Assembly (NCBI GenBank): GCA_024742355.1
Contig: JANSYM010000006.1
Span: 124,001 to 188,000 of the forward strand
Length of the DNA: 64,000 nt
Direction: 5' to 3'
From: Hyphomonadaceae bacterium
Lineage (GTDB): Bacteria; Pseudomonadota; Alphaproteobacteria; Caulobacterales; Hyphomonadaceae
The number at the start of each line of letters is the position of its first letter. Positions within the stretch are counted from its first letter, which is position 1. Positions 33,921-41,521 of this stretch are shown piece after piece. Position numbers and translations under genes: made by a program. The notes beneath the pieces were generated by a model. That model did no database searches. It saw only the letters and a list, made by a program, of their open reading frames with translations, and was not told where the DNA came from.

Positions 33921-34976
33921 TCACCGCGCGATCGAGATCGACACCGCCCCGAACCGCTGCGGGCCGCTCTGCGCGACGAATTCCTCGGTGCGGTGCACAT
34001 AGGTAAACGCGACCTGCACATCGCCCTGGTGCAGGGCCACCCCGAATTGAAGGTCGCCGCCAAAGTCGCGGCGGTCTTCGACCCGGGCGCTGTCGCGCCA
34101 GAGATTGCCGTCCAGGAACATGTCGCGGGCGACGGCGCGGCCTTCAATCCCGGCAAAGAGATAGCCGCCAAAGGGCTGGCCTGGTCTGAACACGCCGGCG
34201 CCGGCGAGGGCCGGGCGGATGCGCGGCGGGCCGAAATCGGAGGACAAGTCCCAGCCAATGCGGGCCATGCCGCCAGCAGTCGCATAGGTGCGGACATTGC
34301 CCAGTGTGACGCCGCCATGCAGGGCGTAATCGGTCTCCAGGCCGAAGGGCAGATCCGGCCCTTCATATTGGCGCAAGCGCTGCGCGGTGATCTCGATCCC
34401 GAGCTCGTCTTTGAGTTGTGACTCCCAGCCACGCGGTTCGACGGCCTGAATCAGATCGTGCCAGTTTTCCTGTACGAATTTTCCGCCAGCTGACGGGCCA
34501 ACGACGCCCAGATTTACCTGCAACACATCCTGCACCATCTGGCTCGGACCCAGTCGTGTTGTGCCGACCACCGTGCCCGATGCGTAGAGCCAGCCAGCAT
34601 AAGGCCGGTCGGTCGGGTCGGGCACCACGGCCTCGATGTCTTCCGGCGTAAAAATGGTGTGTGACAGCGCAAAGCCCTGACGCAGCTCGGTCCGCTTCAG
34701 GTCAAGCACGGGGATGCGATCGGCAACCCATTTGAGACCTGGCGTGATCTCGTTTGCCGGGCGCACGCGCTCCAGTCGCAGACCATTGGAGTAATTGCGA
34801 TCCGTGCCGCCGAACAGATCGTTTTCAGACGTCAGCGACCAGACCCCGGCGCTGGGTGGCGCGGGTTCGACAGTAACCGGCGGCGCGACCGGGTCGGTCT
34901 GCGCGTCAGCGACATGGAAAAAGGGTATAAAAAAAGCCGCCAGAACGGCGGCTCTTGATAGAATGCGTCCAACCAT
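33921..34976 (-). CDS. LpxR family outer-membrane lipid A deacylase
   Basis: Outer-membrane beta-barrel of 351 residues in the LpxR family, which removes acyl chains from lipid A at the outer face. A signal peptide (LAAFFIPFFHVADAQ) is followed by SLTSENDLFGGTDRNYSNG, the LpxR signature with catalytic Asn-Asp, and FALSHTIFTPEDIE with a conserved His. The C-terminal strand ends in SIAR, a plausible barrel end. The ATG is 4 bases after the stop of the upstream paralogue, with which it must form an operon. A terminator-like hairpin lies inside its signal-peptide codons. Confidence 0.88.
   Translation of the reverse strand: MVGRILSRAAVLAAFFIPFFHVADAQTDPVAPPVTVEPAPPSAGVWSLTSENDLFGGTDRNYSNGLRLERVRPANEITPGLKWVADRIPVLDLKRTELRQGFALSHTIFTPEDIEAVVPDPTDRPYAGWLYASGTVVGTTRLGPSQMVQDVLQVNLGVVGPSAGGKFVQENWHDLIQAVEPRGWESQLKDELGIEITAQRLRQYEGPDLPFGLETDYALHGGVTLGNVRTYATAGGMARIGWDLSSDFGPPRIRPALAGAGVFRPGQPFGGYLFAGIEGRAVARDMFLDGNLWRDSARVEDRRDFGGDLQFGVALHQGDVQVAFTYVHRTEEFVAQSGPQRFGAVSISIAR
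34929..34953 (-). terminator. Terminator-like hairpin within the lpxR-like signal-peptide codons
   Basis: On the minus strand AGCCGCC, loop GTTCT, GGCGGCT (34953 to 34935) followed by TTTTTTATA (about 34934-34926). Stem and T-run are as good as a textbook terminator, yet it begins about 23 bases inside the gene. It also sits just after the stop of the upstream paralogue, so it may end or attenuate that unit. Confidence 0.7.
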
Positions 34977-34980
34977 GCGG

Positions 34981-35784
34981 TCAGCGTTTAATCGTAAAGC
35001 TCACGCCCGCAAAGTCCTCGTTCTCACTCGCGCCCATATTGCGCTCATGATATTCCACCTCGCGGCGAATATAGCTGAAGGATATCTGGCCCAGTCCGCG
35101 CTGGATCGAGATGCCGGCCTGAATATCGCCAACCGTAACCTTGTCGCGCAGGGCCATGTCACCGGCGGAGACGCCGCCAGCCTGATCCGGTTCCCATACG
35201 AGGGCTTCGCCATCAGCACCTGCGAACAGGTACCAGCCTGATTCAGGCCCTTCCTTGCCGCGCTTGTCGAAATTCTGACCAATCCGGACTTCACCCCCGA
35301 ACCGGCGGGATGCAAATTGTCCGTCACGGGTGATGGCCACACGTGGCGCAATGCCGACATCAAAGCCGAGACCCGTCTGAGAGCCGGGCGCCGAGAGCGC
35401 CAGTTCAGCGGTAATCTGCTTTTGCTCGCGCGGGACCGGCGAGAAGCTCGCCTCGACGCGATTGGCTGCAAGATCAGTCATGATCGTGCTGGAATAAAGA
35501 CGTCGCGAATTGCGCAAATTGGCAGCATCCACGCCAAAGCCGAGATCGGTGTCTTGTGGCACCTGAAAGCCGAAATGACGCGAGGTTTCTGTTTGCGAGA
35601 AAGAGCCGGAATAGACCAGATTGACACGCGAACGGGACTTTTCGCCGAGCGAACGGCTCGCGGCGATTATCGTCGCGTTGTCGATGACAATGCCGTCATT
35701 CTCCTGCGCGTGAACGCAGGTATGACACGACATAGCAGCAATCAATGATGCGCCTGCAACAATCATCTTTCCCAAGCCTCTCAT
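34981..35784 (-). CDS. LpxR-like outer-membrane protein, diverged paralogue
   Basis: A 267-residue exported protein of the same general type as its neighbour. Its signal peptide (VAGASLIAAMSCHTCVHAQ) is followed by a beta-rich body and a C-terminal SYIRREVEYHERN...SFTIKR that lines up with the end of the LpxR-like neighbour (TYVHRTEEF...SISIAR). It lacks the ENDLFGG-type catalytic segment of LpxR, so it is unlikely to be a deacylase; it may be a non-catalytic porin-like relative. It ends 4 bases before the neighbour's start. Homology by eye is confined to the C-terminal part, so the call is tentative. Confidence 0.6.
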   Translation of the reverse strand: MRGLGKMIVAGASLIAAMSCHTCVHAQENDGIVIDNATIIAASRSLGEKSRSRVNLVYSGSFSQTETSRHFGFQVPQDTDLGFGVDAANLRNSRRLYSSTIMTDLAANRVEASFSPVPREQKQITAELALSAPGSQTGLGFDVGIAPRVAITRDGQFASRRFGGEVRIGQNFDKRGKEGPESGWYLFAGADGEALVWEPDQAGGVSAGDMALRDKVTVGDIQAGISIQRGLGQISFSYIRREVEYHERNMGASENEDFAGVSFTIKR

Positions 35785-36226
35785 AGGTAAGCTCCACTCT
35801 ACGCCCCCGAGCCTGACCTTTGATCCTTACCTTAGCATGAACGATTCCATGCCGGTTCGCTGTTCCTCTCAAAATCTATTAATCATTTGGTTCTCACAGA
35901 ATTGTGAACTTGCCCACTATTACTAACGATCAGAGGTAAAAAATCCTGTGAAACAAAGTTAACCAGGCTCCGATTTTTTTTCATCTTTGCCGATCTTTCA
36001 GGTCTTTTTGGGGCGATTAGCGCTTGATTCCACGAAATTTCCGCAAAATTTTGTCCTATTTTGAAACGGTTTGAAGCCTTTGTTTTTTTGCCACAGGACA
36101 AAAAAATTGAAGGGCAGCGGGAATATAGAGGTTTGCCGGTGACGCCCGCGCCAATGCAGGCACCCCAAACAAAAAAGAAGGCGGCCCAACTGGCCGCCTT
36201 CATTGAGAAGATAGATGGGATACGCG
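35785..36226. other. A+T-rich gap before the TonB receptor
   Basis: A 442-base stretch, visibly richer in A+T than its surroundings between about 35870 and 36120. It holds a 9-bp inverted repeat (TTTTGTCCT at 36049-36057 and AGGACAAAA at 36095-36103) with a T-rich spacer and the TonB receptor's terminator at 36168-36200. No gene with a ribosome site is apparent. It may be a promoter region for the LpxR-like unit, or hold a small RNA. Confidence 0.45.
36168..36200 (-). terminator. Intrinsic terminator of the TonB receptor
   Basis: On the minus strand AAGGCGGCC (36200-36192), loop AGTTG, GGCCGCCTT (36186-36178) followed by C and TTTTTT. A perfect 9-bp stem ending the receptor transcription unit. 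Confidence 0.9.
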
Positions 36227-38851
36227 CTAGAACTTGGTTCTGAGCGTCACACCATAAGTGGCCGGATCCTGAACAAACTGGCCGCGGGCACGATTACCGG
36301 CGCTGCCGCGAAGCGGAATGTTGAATGTCACATTCTTGGTCCGCTCATCCGTGACATTGTTGCCCCAGAGTTCGATCGCCCAGCGTTCGTCTGGCGATGA
36401 AACACCGATGCGCAGGTTCACTTTGGTATTCGACTCCTGGATATCACCCGGCAGCAACAAGCTGAAGTTTGACGTCTCAACAGCCTGTGTGGATGTCCGT
36501 CTATCCGTTTCGTTCCGCACAGAACCTGTGATGAACAGATCGGCGCGGCCATCTGCGATCGGTTGCTCCCATGTGCCGCCGAGGATGGTCACCCATTCAG
36601 GCGAGTTGGTCAGAGACTGACCGCACAGGCTCGCCGCATTCACCAGGAAGTTAGGATCGGTTGCAGATTGCGGTGCGCAGTCGCTTGGATACCGGGCGTC
36701 GGTATAGGTCACGCCCAGCGAGCCCGAGAAGTTCTCATTGAACTGAAGCTGCGTTTCCACTTCGGCGCCGCTCGACAAGGCTTTTCCAACATTGAATGTC
36801 TGGAACCGCACGCCCGTGAATTCGAGCACCTGGAAGTCTTCCATTTCCTGATGGAACACGGCTGCGTTGAACACACCGCGACCGTCAAAAATGGAGGCCT
36901 TGAGACCGGCTTCCCAGGCATCGACTTTCTCAGAGGCAAAGCGCGGGTCCGCGCCGCCTGCTCCAGCCGAAGCATCCAGGTTGAAACCGCCAGACTTGAA
37001 GCCATGCGTGAAGCCCGCATAGACGTTCACGTCATCATTGATTTCGTATCCGGTCTTCAATGTGTAGACGAGTTCGTCATCTTCAAATGTCAGATCGAAC
37101 TCCTGCCCCAGCAATGCGAATGCAAACGGGTTTGCTGCGGCCGCTGGGCTGAGCGTCTGCAGGCGATCGAGTGTTGGCGCTGCAAACACGAAGCAGTTCA
37201 GAGCCACGGCATTGCCGCCCACATTCACGGCACCTGCACCGAGAACGCCATCAACGGCGCTCTGTATGGCCTGAACTGTGGCAAAGTTGGCGAACGTGCC
37301 GAGACACGCATTGTGCTGACCATCGATCTGATCGAATGTTCCGTCCTTGGATTCATCGACATAGCGCAAACCGACCGTGACATTGAACTTGTCCGTCAGG
37401 TGCAGAACATTGTGCGTGAAGATCGAGAATGATTCCGCATCCTGCGTGAACACATTATTGGCGAAATCCCCATTGGTCGACACGCCGCCGGCCAGAGCCG
37501 TCAGCGGATCATTCACACCCGGGCCATAAAGCGACGCAAAGAACGGGTTCAGCCCGGCCAGGGCGGTCCCGCCACTGACAGCTGTCTGGAACTGATCCAG
37601 CAGCGTCAGAGCGCCACTCGAATGGATCTCCTCTTCCGAATAATAGACGCCGACCAGCCAATCGAGACGATCATTGAATCCCAGGCCCTGCAACCGCGCT
37701 TCATGCGTGGTTGTCTTCACCTGTGTGCTGCCAGCCGTATTGGCCCCAGTCGCCGCTGCTTCGGCGGATGGACCAGTGGTGAAAATGCGCAGCCCGGTAT
37801 AATCGTCATCGCGGAACGAGCCTGCGGACTCATAATCGCGATAGGAACCGATATAGGTGAAGTCGGCAAATCCGAGATCATTCTCATAGGTGAGCGATGC
37901 GCCCCACTGTTCGAACGGATTGCTGTGGCCCGACCCATTGGAATCATAATTGTCCAGAGCCGACCCACCTGTATCTGGCGCGCCGCCATCGGCCGGCAAT
38001 CCAAACAATGGGAACGCCGTTGTCGGCGCATCCTGGAGCCAGACAGCGTCACAGCAACGATCATCGCCGTCCGCGTAATCCACAATCACGCGAACCTCGC
38101 CATTCTCACCAGCATCATACAATGCCTGACCGCGAAGGGTGAGGCGGTCGCGATTGTTCACGTCCTCGCCGTTGAAATTGGTCAGGAAGCCGTCGCGTTC
38201 GCGAACCGCACCTGAAATGCGCAGACCGAATTTGTCTTCGACGAGCGGGATGTTCAGGCCACCCTGCACATTGACGAGGTTGTAATTGCCCACGGTGACA
38301 TTGCCGAAACCGCTAAAGGCTTCGAGATCCGGCTTCTTGGTCTGGATGCTGAGTGCACCAGCCGACGTGTTGCGACCAAACAGGGTGCCTTGCGGACCGC
38401 GCAGGACTTCAACCTGCTCGACATCCAGCAAGTCAGCGAGCGCGATGCCCGGACGCGACAGATAGATACCGTCGAGGAATACGCCGACCGCACTTTCGAG
38501 GCCGATATTGTTCCCTGTCGTGCCAACCCCGCGAATACGCAGCGTGGTGCCGCCGGATTCAGAGTTGGACGAGTTCATGTTGAAACTCGGTGCAACACTG
38601 TCGAGTGATTTGATGTCGCGAATGCCCGCACGATCCAGCATTTCTGACGAAACGGCGGTCACGGCGATCGGCACATCCTGAATGGTGGCACCTTCGCGGC
38701 GTGTCGCGGTGATTTCAACCGTATTGAGGCGGCGCGCACCGTCATCGGCGGCATCGTCCTGATCCTACGCCATTGCAGGGGTGGCCAGGCTGATGGCGGC
38801 GAGTGATGCACCCGCCAGGAGCTTAAAGCTCAAGCGTGAATTGAATCTCAT
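36227..38851 (-). pseudogene. TonB-dependent receptor with in-frame amber codon after the signal peptide
   Basis: Outer-membrane TonB-dependent receptor, about 870 codons, for energised uptake of an unidentified substrate. The start ATG at 38851 opens a signal peptide (LAGASLAAISLATPAMA), but the next codon is TAG (38765-38767) where a Gln-type CAG would be expected before DQDDAADDG. After it the frame is intact to 36227. The plug (SLDSVAPSFNMNSSNSESGG, then LFGRNTSAGALSIQTKKPD) and the long barrel are recognisable, ending in RTKF with a final Phe. Without readthrough only a downstream start (for example 38674, 815 residues) can be used, giving a protein with no signal peptide. A single C-to-T change, a sequencing error, or amber suppression are the alternatives. 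Confidence 0.85.
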
Positions 38852-39097
38852 TTATATTCCTCCCAAAGGTCATGCTGCCAGCTTGTCGAGCGTCTGATGC
38901 GCCCATGTGCTTTTTTGGTCAGCGACAATCAGTCACGCATCAATATTGGCAAAAATCAAGACGCCCGCTGATTTGGTGAAGTCGCGCGACTTTTTTGTCT
39001 CATTACTTTTCAAGACGCGACAGAGCGTGCGATCTCACTGCAAACCAAAACCCCGCCATCTCTGGCGGGGTTTGCAAATTCGACTTTTGGACCGGTC
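38852..39097. other. Gap between TonB receptor and nrdA
   Basis: A 246-base gap with the receptor's promoter region and, from 39048 to 39073, a terminator of nrdA. No gene with a ribosome site is seen. Confidence 0.5.
39048..39073 (-). terminator. Terminator after nrdA
   Basis: CCCCGCCA (39051-39058), loop TCTC, TGGCGGGG (39063-39070), flanked by AAA and TTT so the stem extends to 11 pairs. The minus-strand side ends in TTTTGG. It closes the nrdA transcript. Confidence 0.85.
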
Positions 39098-40966
39098 TTA
39101 CTGACAGGCGAGGCACTCGTCATAGTCAGTGTTTGGAACTTCCATTCCGGCCATGCTCGCCTCTTTGTCCTCGGCGCCGGCAAAGCCTGCACGTTGAACT
39201 GATTTCGAGCGGCAGTAATAGAGCGACTTCACGCCTTTCTCCCAGGCGGTCCAATGCAGCATGTGCAGGTCCCACTTGTTGATGTCGGCCGGCAGGAAGA
39301 CATTCAGCGATTGCGCCTGGCAGATATAAGGTGTGCGATCAGCGGCATGTTCGATGATCCAGCGCTGGTCGATTTCAAATGCTGTCTTGAAGGTCGATTT
39401 CTCATGCTCGTCGAGGCAGTCGAGGTGCTGCACCGAGCCCTCATGCTCGAGAATAGAAGTCCAGACCTCATCGGTGTTCTCGCCCTTCTCTTCGAGCACG
39501 CGCTCAAGATACTTGTTCTTGACGGTGAACGAGCCGGACAGCGTCTTGTGCGTGTAGACATTGGCCGGGATCGGCTCGATGCCGGCGCTGGTGCCGCCGC
39601 AAATGATCGAGATCGAGGCCGTTGGCGCCACCGCCATCTTGTGGCTGAAGCGCGCCATCATGCCGGCTTCGGCTGCATCTTCGCAGGCGCCGCGCTCTTT
39701 CGCGAGCTTCACGGAGGCTGCATCGGCGCCCTGGCGAATGTGCTTGAACATTTTCTCGTTCCAGACCTTCGCCATCGCGCTCTCCATCGGGAGATTGAGC
39801 GATTGCAGGAAGGAGTGGTAGCCCATCAGGCCGAGCCCGACTGAACGCTCACGCTTGGCGGAATAGACGGCGCGGGCCATTTCCGGCGGTGCGCGATCGA
39901 TGAAGTCCTGCAGCACATTGTCGAGGAAGCGATAGACGTCTTCCAGGAACGTCTCGTGCTTGCTCCACTCCATGAATTTCTCAGCATTGAGCGATGACAG
40001 GCAGCACACCGCGGTACGGTCTTCGCCATTATGGTCGATGCCGGTTGGCAGGGTGATTTCCGAGCACAGGTTTGACTGGGTCACTTTCAGACCAAGCTGG
40101 CGCTGGTGGGCCGGCATGGCATTGTTCACCGTGTCAGTGAACAGCAGATACGGCTCGCCGGTCTGGATGCGCAGCTCAAGGATCTTCTGCCAGATCTTGC
40201 GGGCATTGACCTTGCGCAGCGGCTCACCGGATTTTGGCGAGAGCAGCTCGAACTCGTCATCATTCTTCACCGCTTCCATGAAAGCGTCTGTGATGTTGAT
40301 GCCATGGTGCAGGTTCAGAGACTTGCGGTTGAAGTCGCCGGACGGCTTGCGCACTTCCAGGAATTCTTCGATTTCCGGGTGGTGGACATCCAGGTAGCAG
40401 GCCGCTGAGCCGCGACGCAGCGAACCCTGGCTGATCGCCAGTGTCAGGCTGTCCATCACGCGAATGAACGGAATGATGCCGCTGGTCTGGCCGCTCTTGC
40501 CGACTTTCTCACCAATCGAGCGGACATTGCCCCAATAGGTGCCGATGCCGCCGCCATTCGAGGCGAGCCAGACATTCTCGGTCCAGGTGTTGACGATATC
40601 GTCGAGGCTGTCGCCGACCTGGTTCAGGAAGCAGGAGATTGGCAGACCGCGATCGGCGCCGCCATTGGACAGGACCGGGGTCGCCGGCATGAACCAGAGT
40701 TTCGACATATAGTCATAAAGGCGCTGGGCGTGATCGGCATCATCCGCGAAGGCCTCTGACACACGCGCGAACATATCCTGATAGGATTCACCAGGCAGGA
40801 GATAGCGATCTTCCAGCGTTACTTTGCCGAACTCTGTCAGCAGCGCGTCGCGCGATCGATCAACTTCAATACTGGGGACGACTCGCAAGTCAGGCGCGCC
40901 GGTTTGCGCGTTCTTGTTTTTAACCTCTTTTGCGAGCGTTGCGTTGCCAGTGCCTGCCATATTCAT
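39098..40966 (-). CDS. nrdA: Ribonucleotide reductase alpha subunit, short class I form without ATP cone
   Basis: Large catalytic subunit of ribonucleotide reductase. It has the catalytic triad segment SNLCSEITLP (Asn-Cys-Glu), GLPISCFLNQV and TAVCCLSSLN for the redox-active Cys pair, and ends NTDYDECLACQ with the C-terminal shuttling CxxC. At 622 residues it lacks the roughly 90-residue N-terminal ATP-cone of the E. coli type, so allosteric overall-activity control must differ; I see no ATP-cone in nrdB either. Starts at 40966 or 40960 are equivalent; AAGGGGTAGG precedes them. Upstream are two NrdR boxes, a DnaA-box-like site and a CtrA-type site. Confidence 0.95.
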   Translation of the reverse strand: MNMAGTGNATLAKEVKNKNAQTGAPDLRVVPSIEVDRSRDALLTEFGKVTLEDRYLLPGESYQDMFARVSEAFADDADHAQRLYDYMSKLWFMPATPVLSNGGADRGLPISCFLNQVGDSLDDIVNTWTENVWLASNGGGIGTYWGNVRSIGEKVGKSGQTSGIIPFIRVMDSLTLAISQGSLRRGSAACYLDVHHPEIEEFLEVRKPSGDFNRKSLNLHHGINITDAFMEAVKNDDEFELLSPKSGEPLRKVNARKIWQKILELRIQTGEPYLLFTDTVNNAMPAHQRQLGLKVTQSNLCSEITLPTGIDHNGEDRTAVCCLSSLNAEKFMEWSKHETFLEDVYRFLDNVLQDFIDRAPPEMARAVYSAKRERSVGLGLMGYHSFLQSLNLPMESAMAKVWNEKMFKHIRQGADAASVKLAKERGACEDAAEAGMMARFSHKMAVAPTASISIICGGTSAGIEPIPANVYTHKTLSGSFTVKNKYLERVLEEKGENTDEVWTSILEHEGSVQHLDCLDEHEKSTFKTAFEIDQRWIIEHAADRTPYICQAQSLNVFLPADINKWDLHMLHWTAWEKGVKSLYYCRSKSVQRAGFAGAEDKEASMAGMEVPNTDYDECLACQ

Positions 40967-41012
40967 CCTACCCCTTGATAAGGCCCATTAGATATAGGGA
41001 TTATTCTGAAAA

Positions 41013-41059
41013 CCGCCATATACGGTGTTTCATATCAGCCCTCACACAACATATAGTGC
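41013..41059. promoter_or_regulatory. Paired NrdR boxes upstream of nrdA
   Basis: CCGCCATATACGGTGT (41013-41028) and ACACAACATATAGTGC (41044-41059) both follow the ACAC-N8-GTGT plan with imperfections. Their centres are 31 bases apart, three helical turns, which is the usual arrangement of NrdR operator pairs. Confidence 0.75.
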
Positions 41060-41112
41060 CTACAAGGTTAATGTGAGGTCAACAGGGTCCGTCTCAAAAA
41101 CGTCATTTTGGC

Positions 41113-41140
41113 GGTGGATAAGTGGTTAATAGCTGGTTAA
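41113..41140. promoter_or_regulatory. CtrA-type site next to a DnaA-box-like site upstream of nrdA
   Basis: TTAA-TAGCTGG-TTAA at 41126-41140 matches the CtrA box TTAA-N7-TTAA; on the minus strand it reads TTAACCAGCTATTAAC. GGTGGATAA at 41113-41121 is 8 of 9 to the reverse DnaA box. The two are separated by 4 bases, 147-174 bases upstream of the nrdA start. Confidence 0.6.
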
Positions 41141-41337
41141 TTCGCAGGCGCCACCCCCGTCACGATTAGGGGTTTGAGCACGCTGCTTTTTTCGAAAATA
41201 TTTTTGCGCTGAGACGGCTTGAAAATTTTCCCGAATAGGGCGTCTCGAAGTACGGTTTCGAAACGAATCAACGAGCCCTAGAATTTGATGGTCGGGCACT
41301 AGATGTAGGGGGTCGCAACACTCCCTGGAATCAAGCC

Positions 41338-41496
41338 TGTCATCCTGGAACGGTCGCAGAGCTCATCCGGGATGACAAAGAACAAACGCCTCTCAACACC
41401 GCCGGCTCCTGCGCAGGCAGGAGCCCATGGACCAGAAATGCGGATTGCGCCTGGGCGGCGACCTTCCGCCTTTGGATACCTGGCTGCGCAGGTATC
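41338..41496. repeat. Three stacked inverted repeats downstream of the serine hydrolase
   Basis: TGTCATCCTGG (41338-41348) faces CCGGGATGACA (41367-41377); GGCTCCTGC (41404-41412) faces GCAGGAGCC (41417-41425); GATACCTG (41475-41482) faces CAGGTATC (41489-41496). The first shares its TGTCATCC/GGGATGACA ends with the repeat inside the hydrolase gene at 42818. They look like short dispersed palindromic repeats accumulated at one place. Confidence 0.75.
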
Positions 41497-41521
41497 GGCG
41501 GATTTCAGGAGCCTCCACTCC

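Larger units (their letters stand above)
40967..41521. other. Gap upstream of nrdA: promoter region plus stacked inverted repeats
   Basis: A 555-base gap. The nrdA-proximal half holds NrdR boxes, a DnaA-box-like site and a CtrA-type site. The distal half (41338-41496) holds three inverted repeats. I see no gene in it. Confidence 0.6.
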
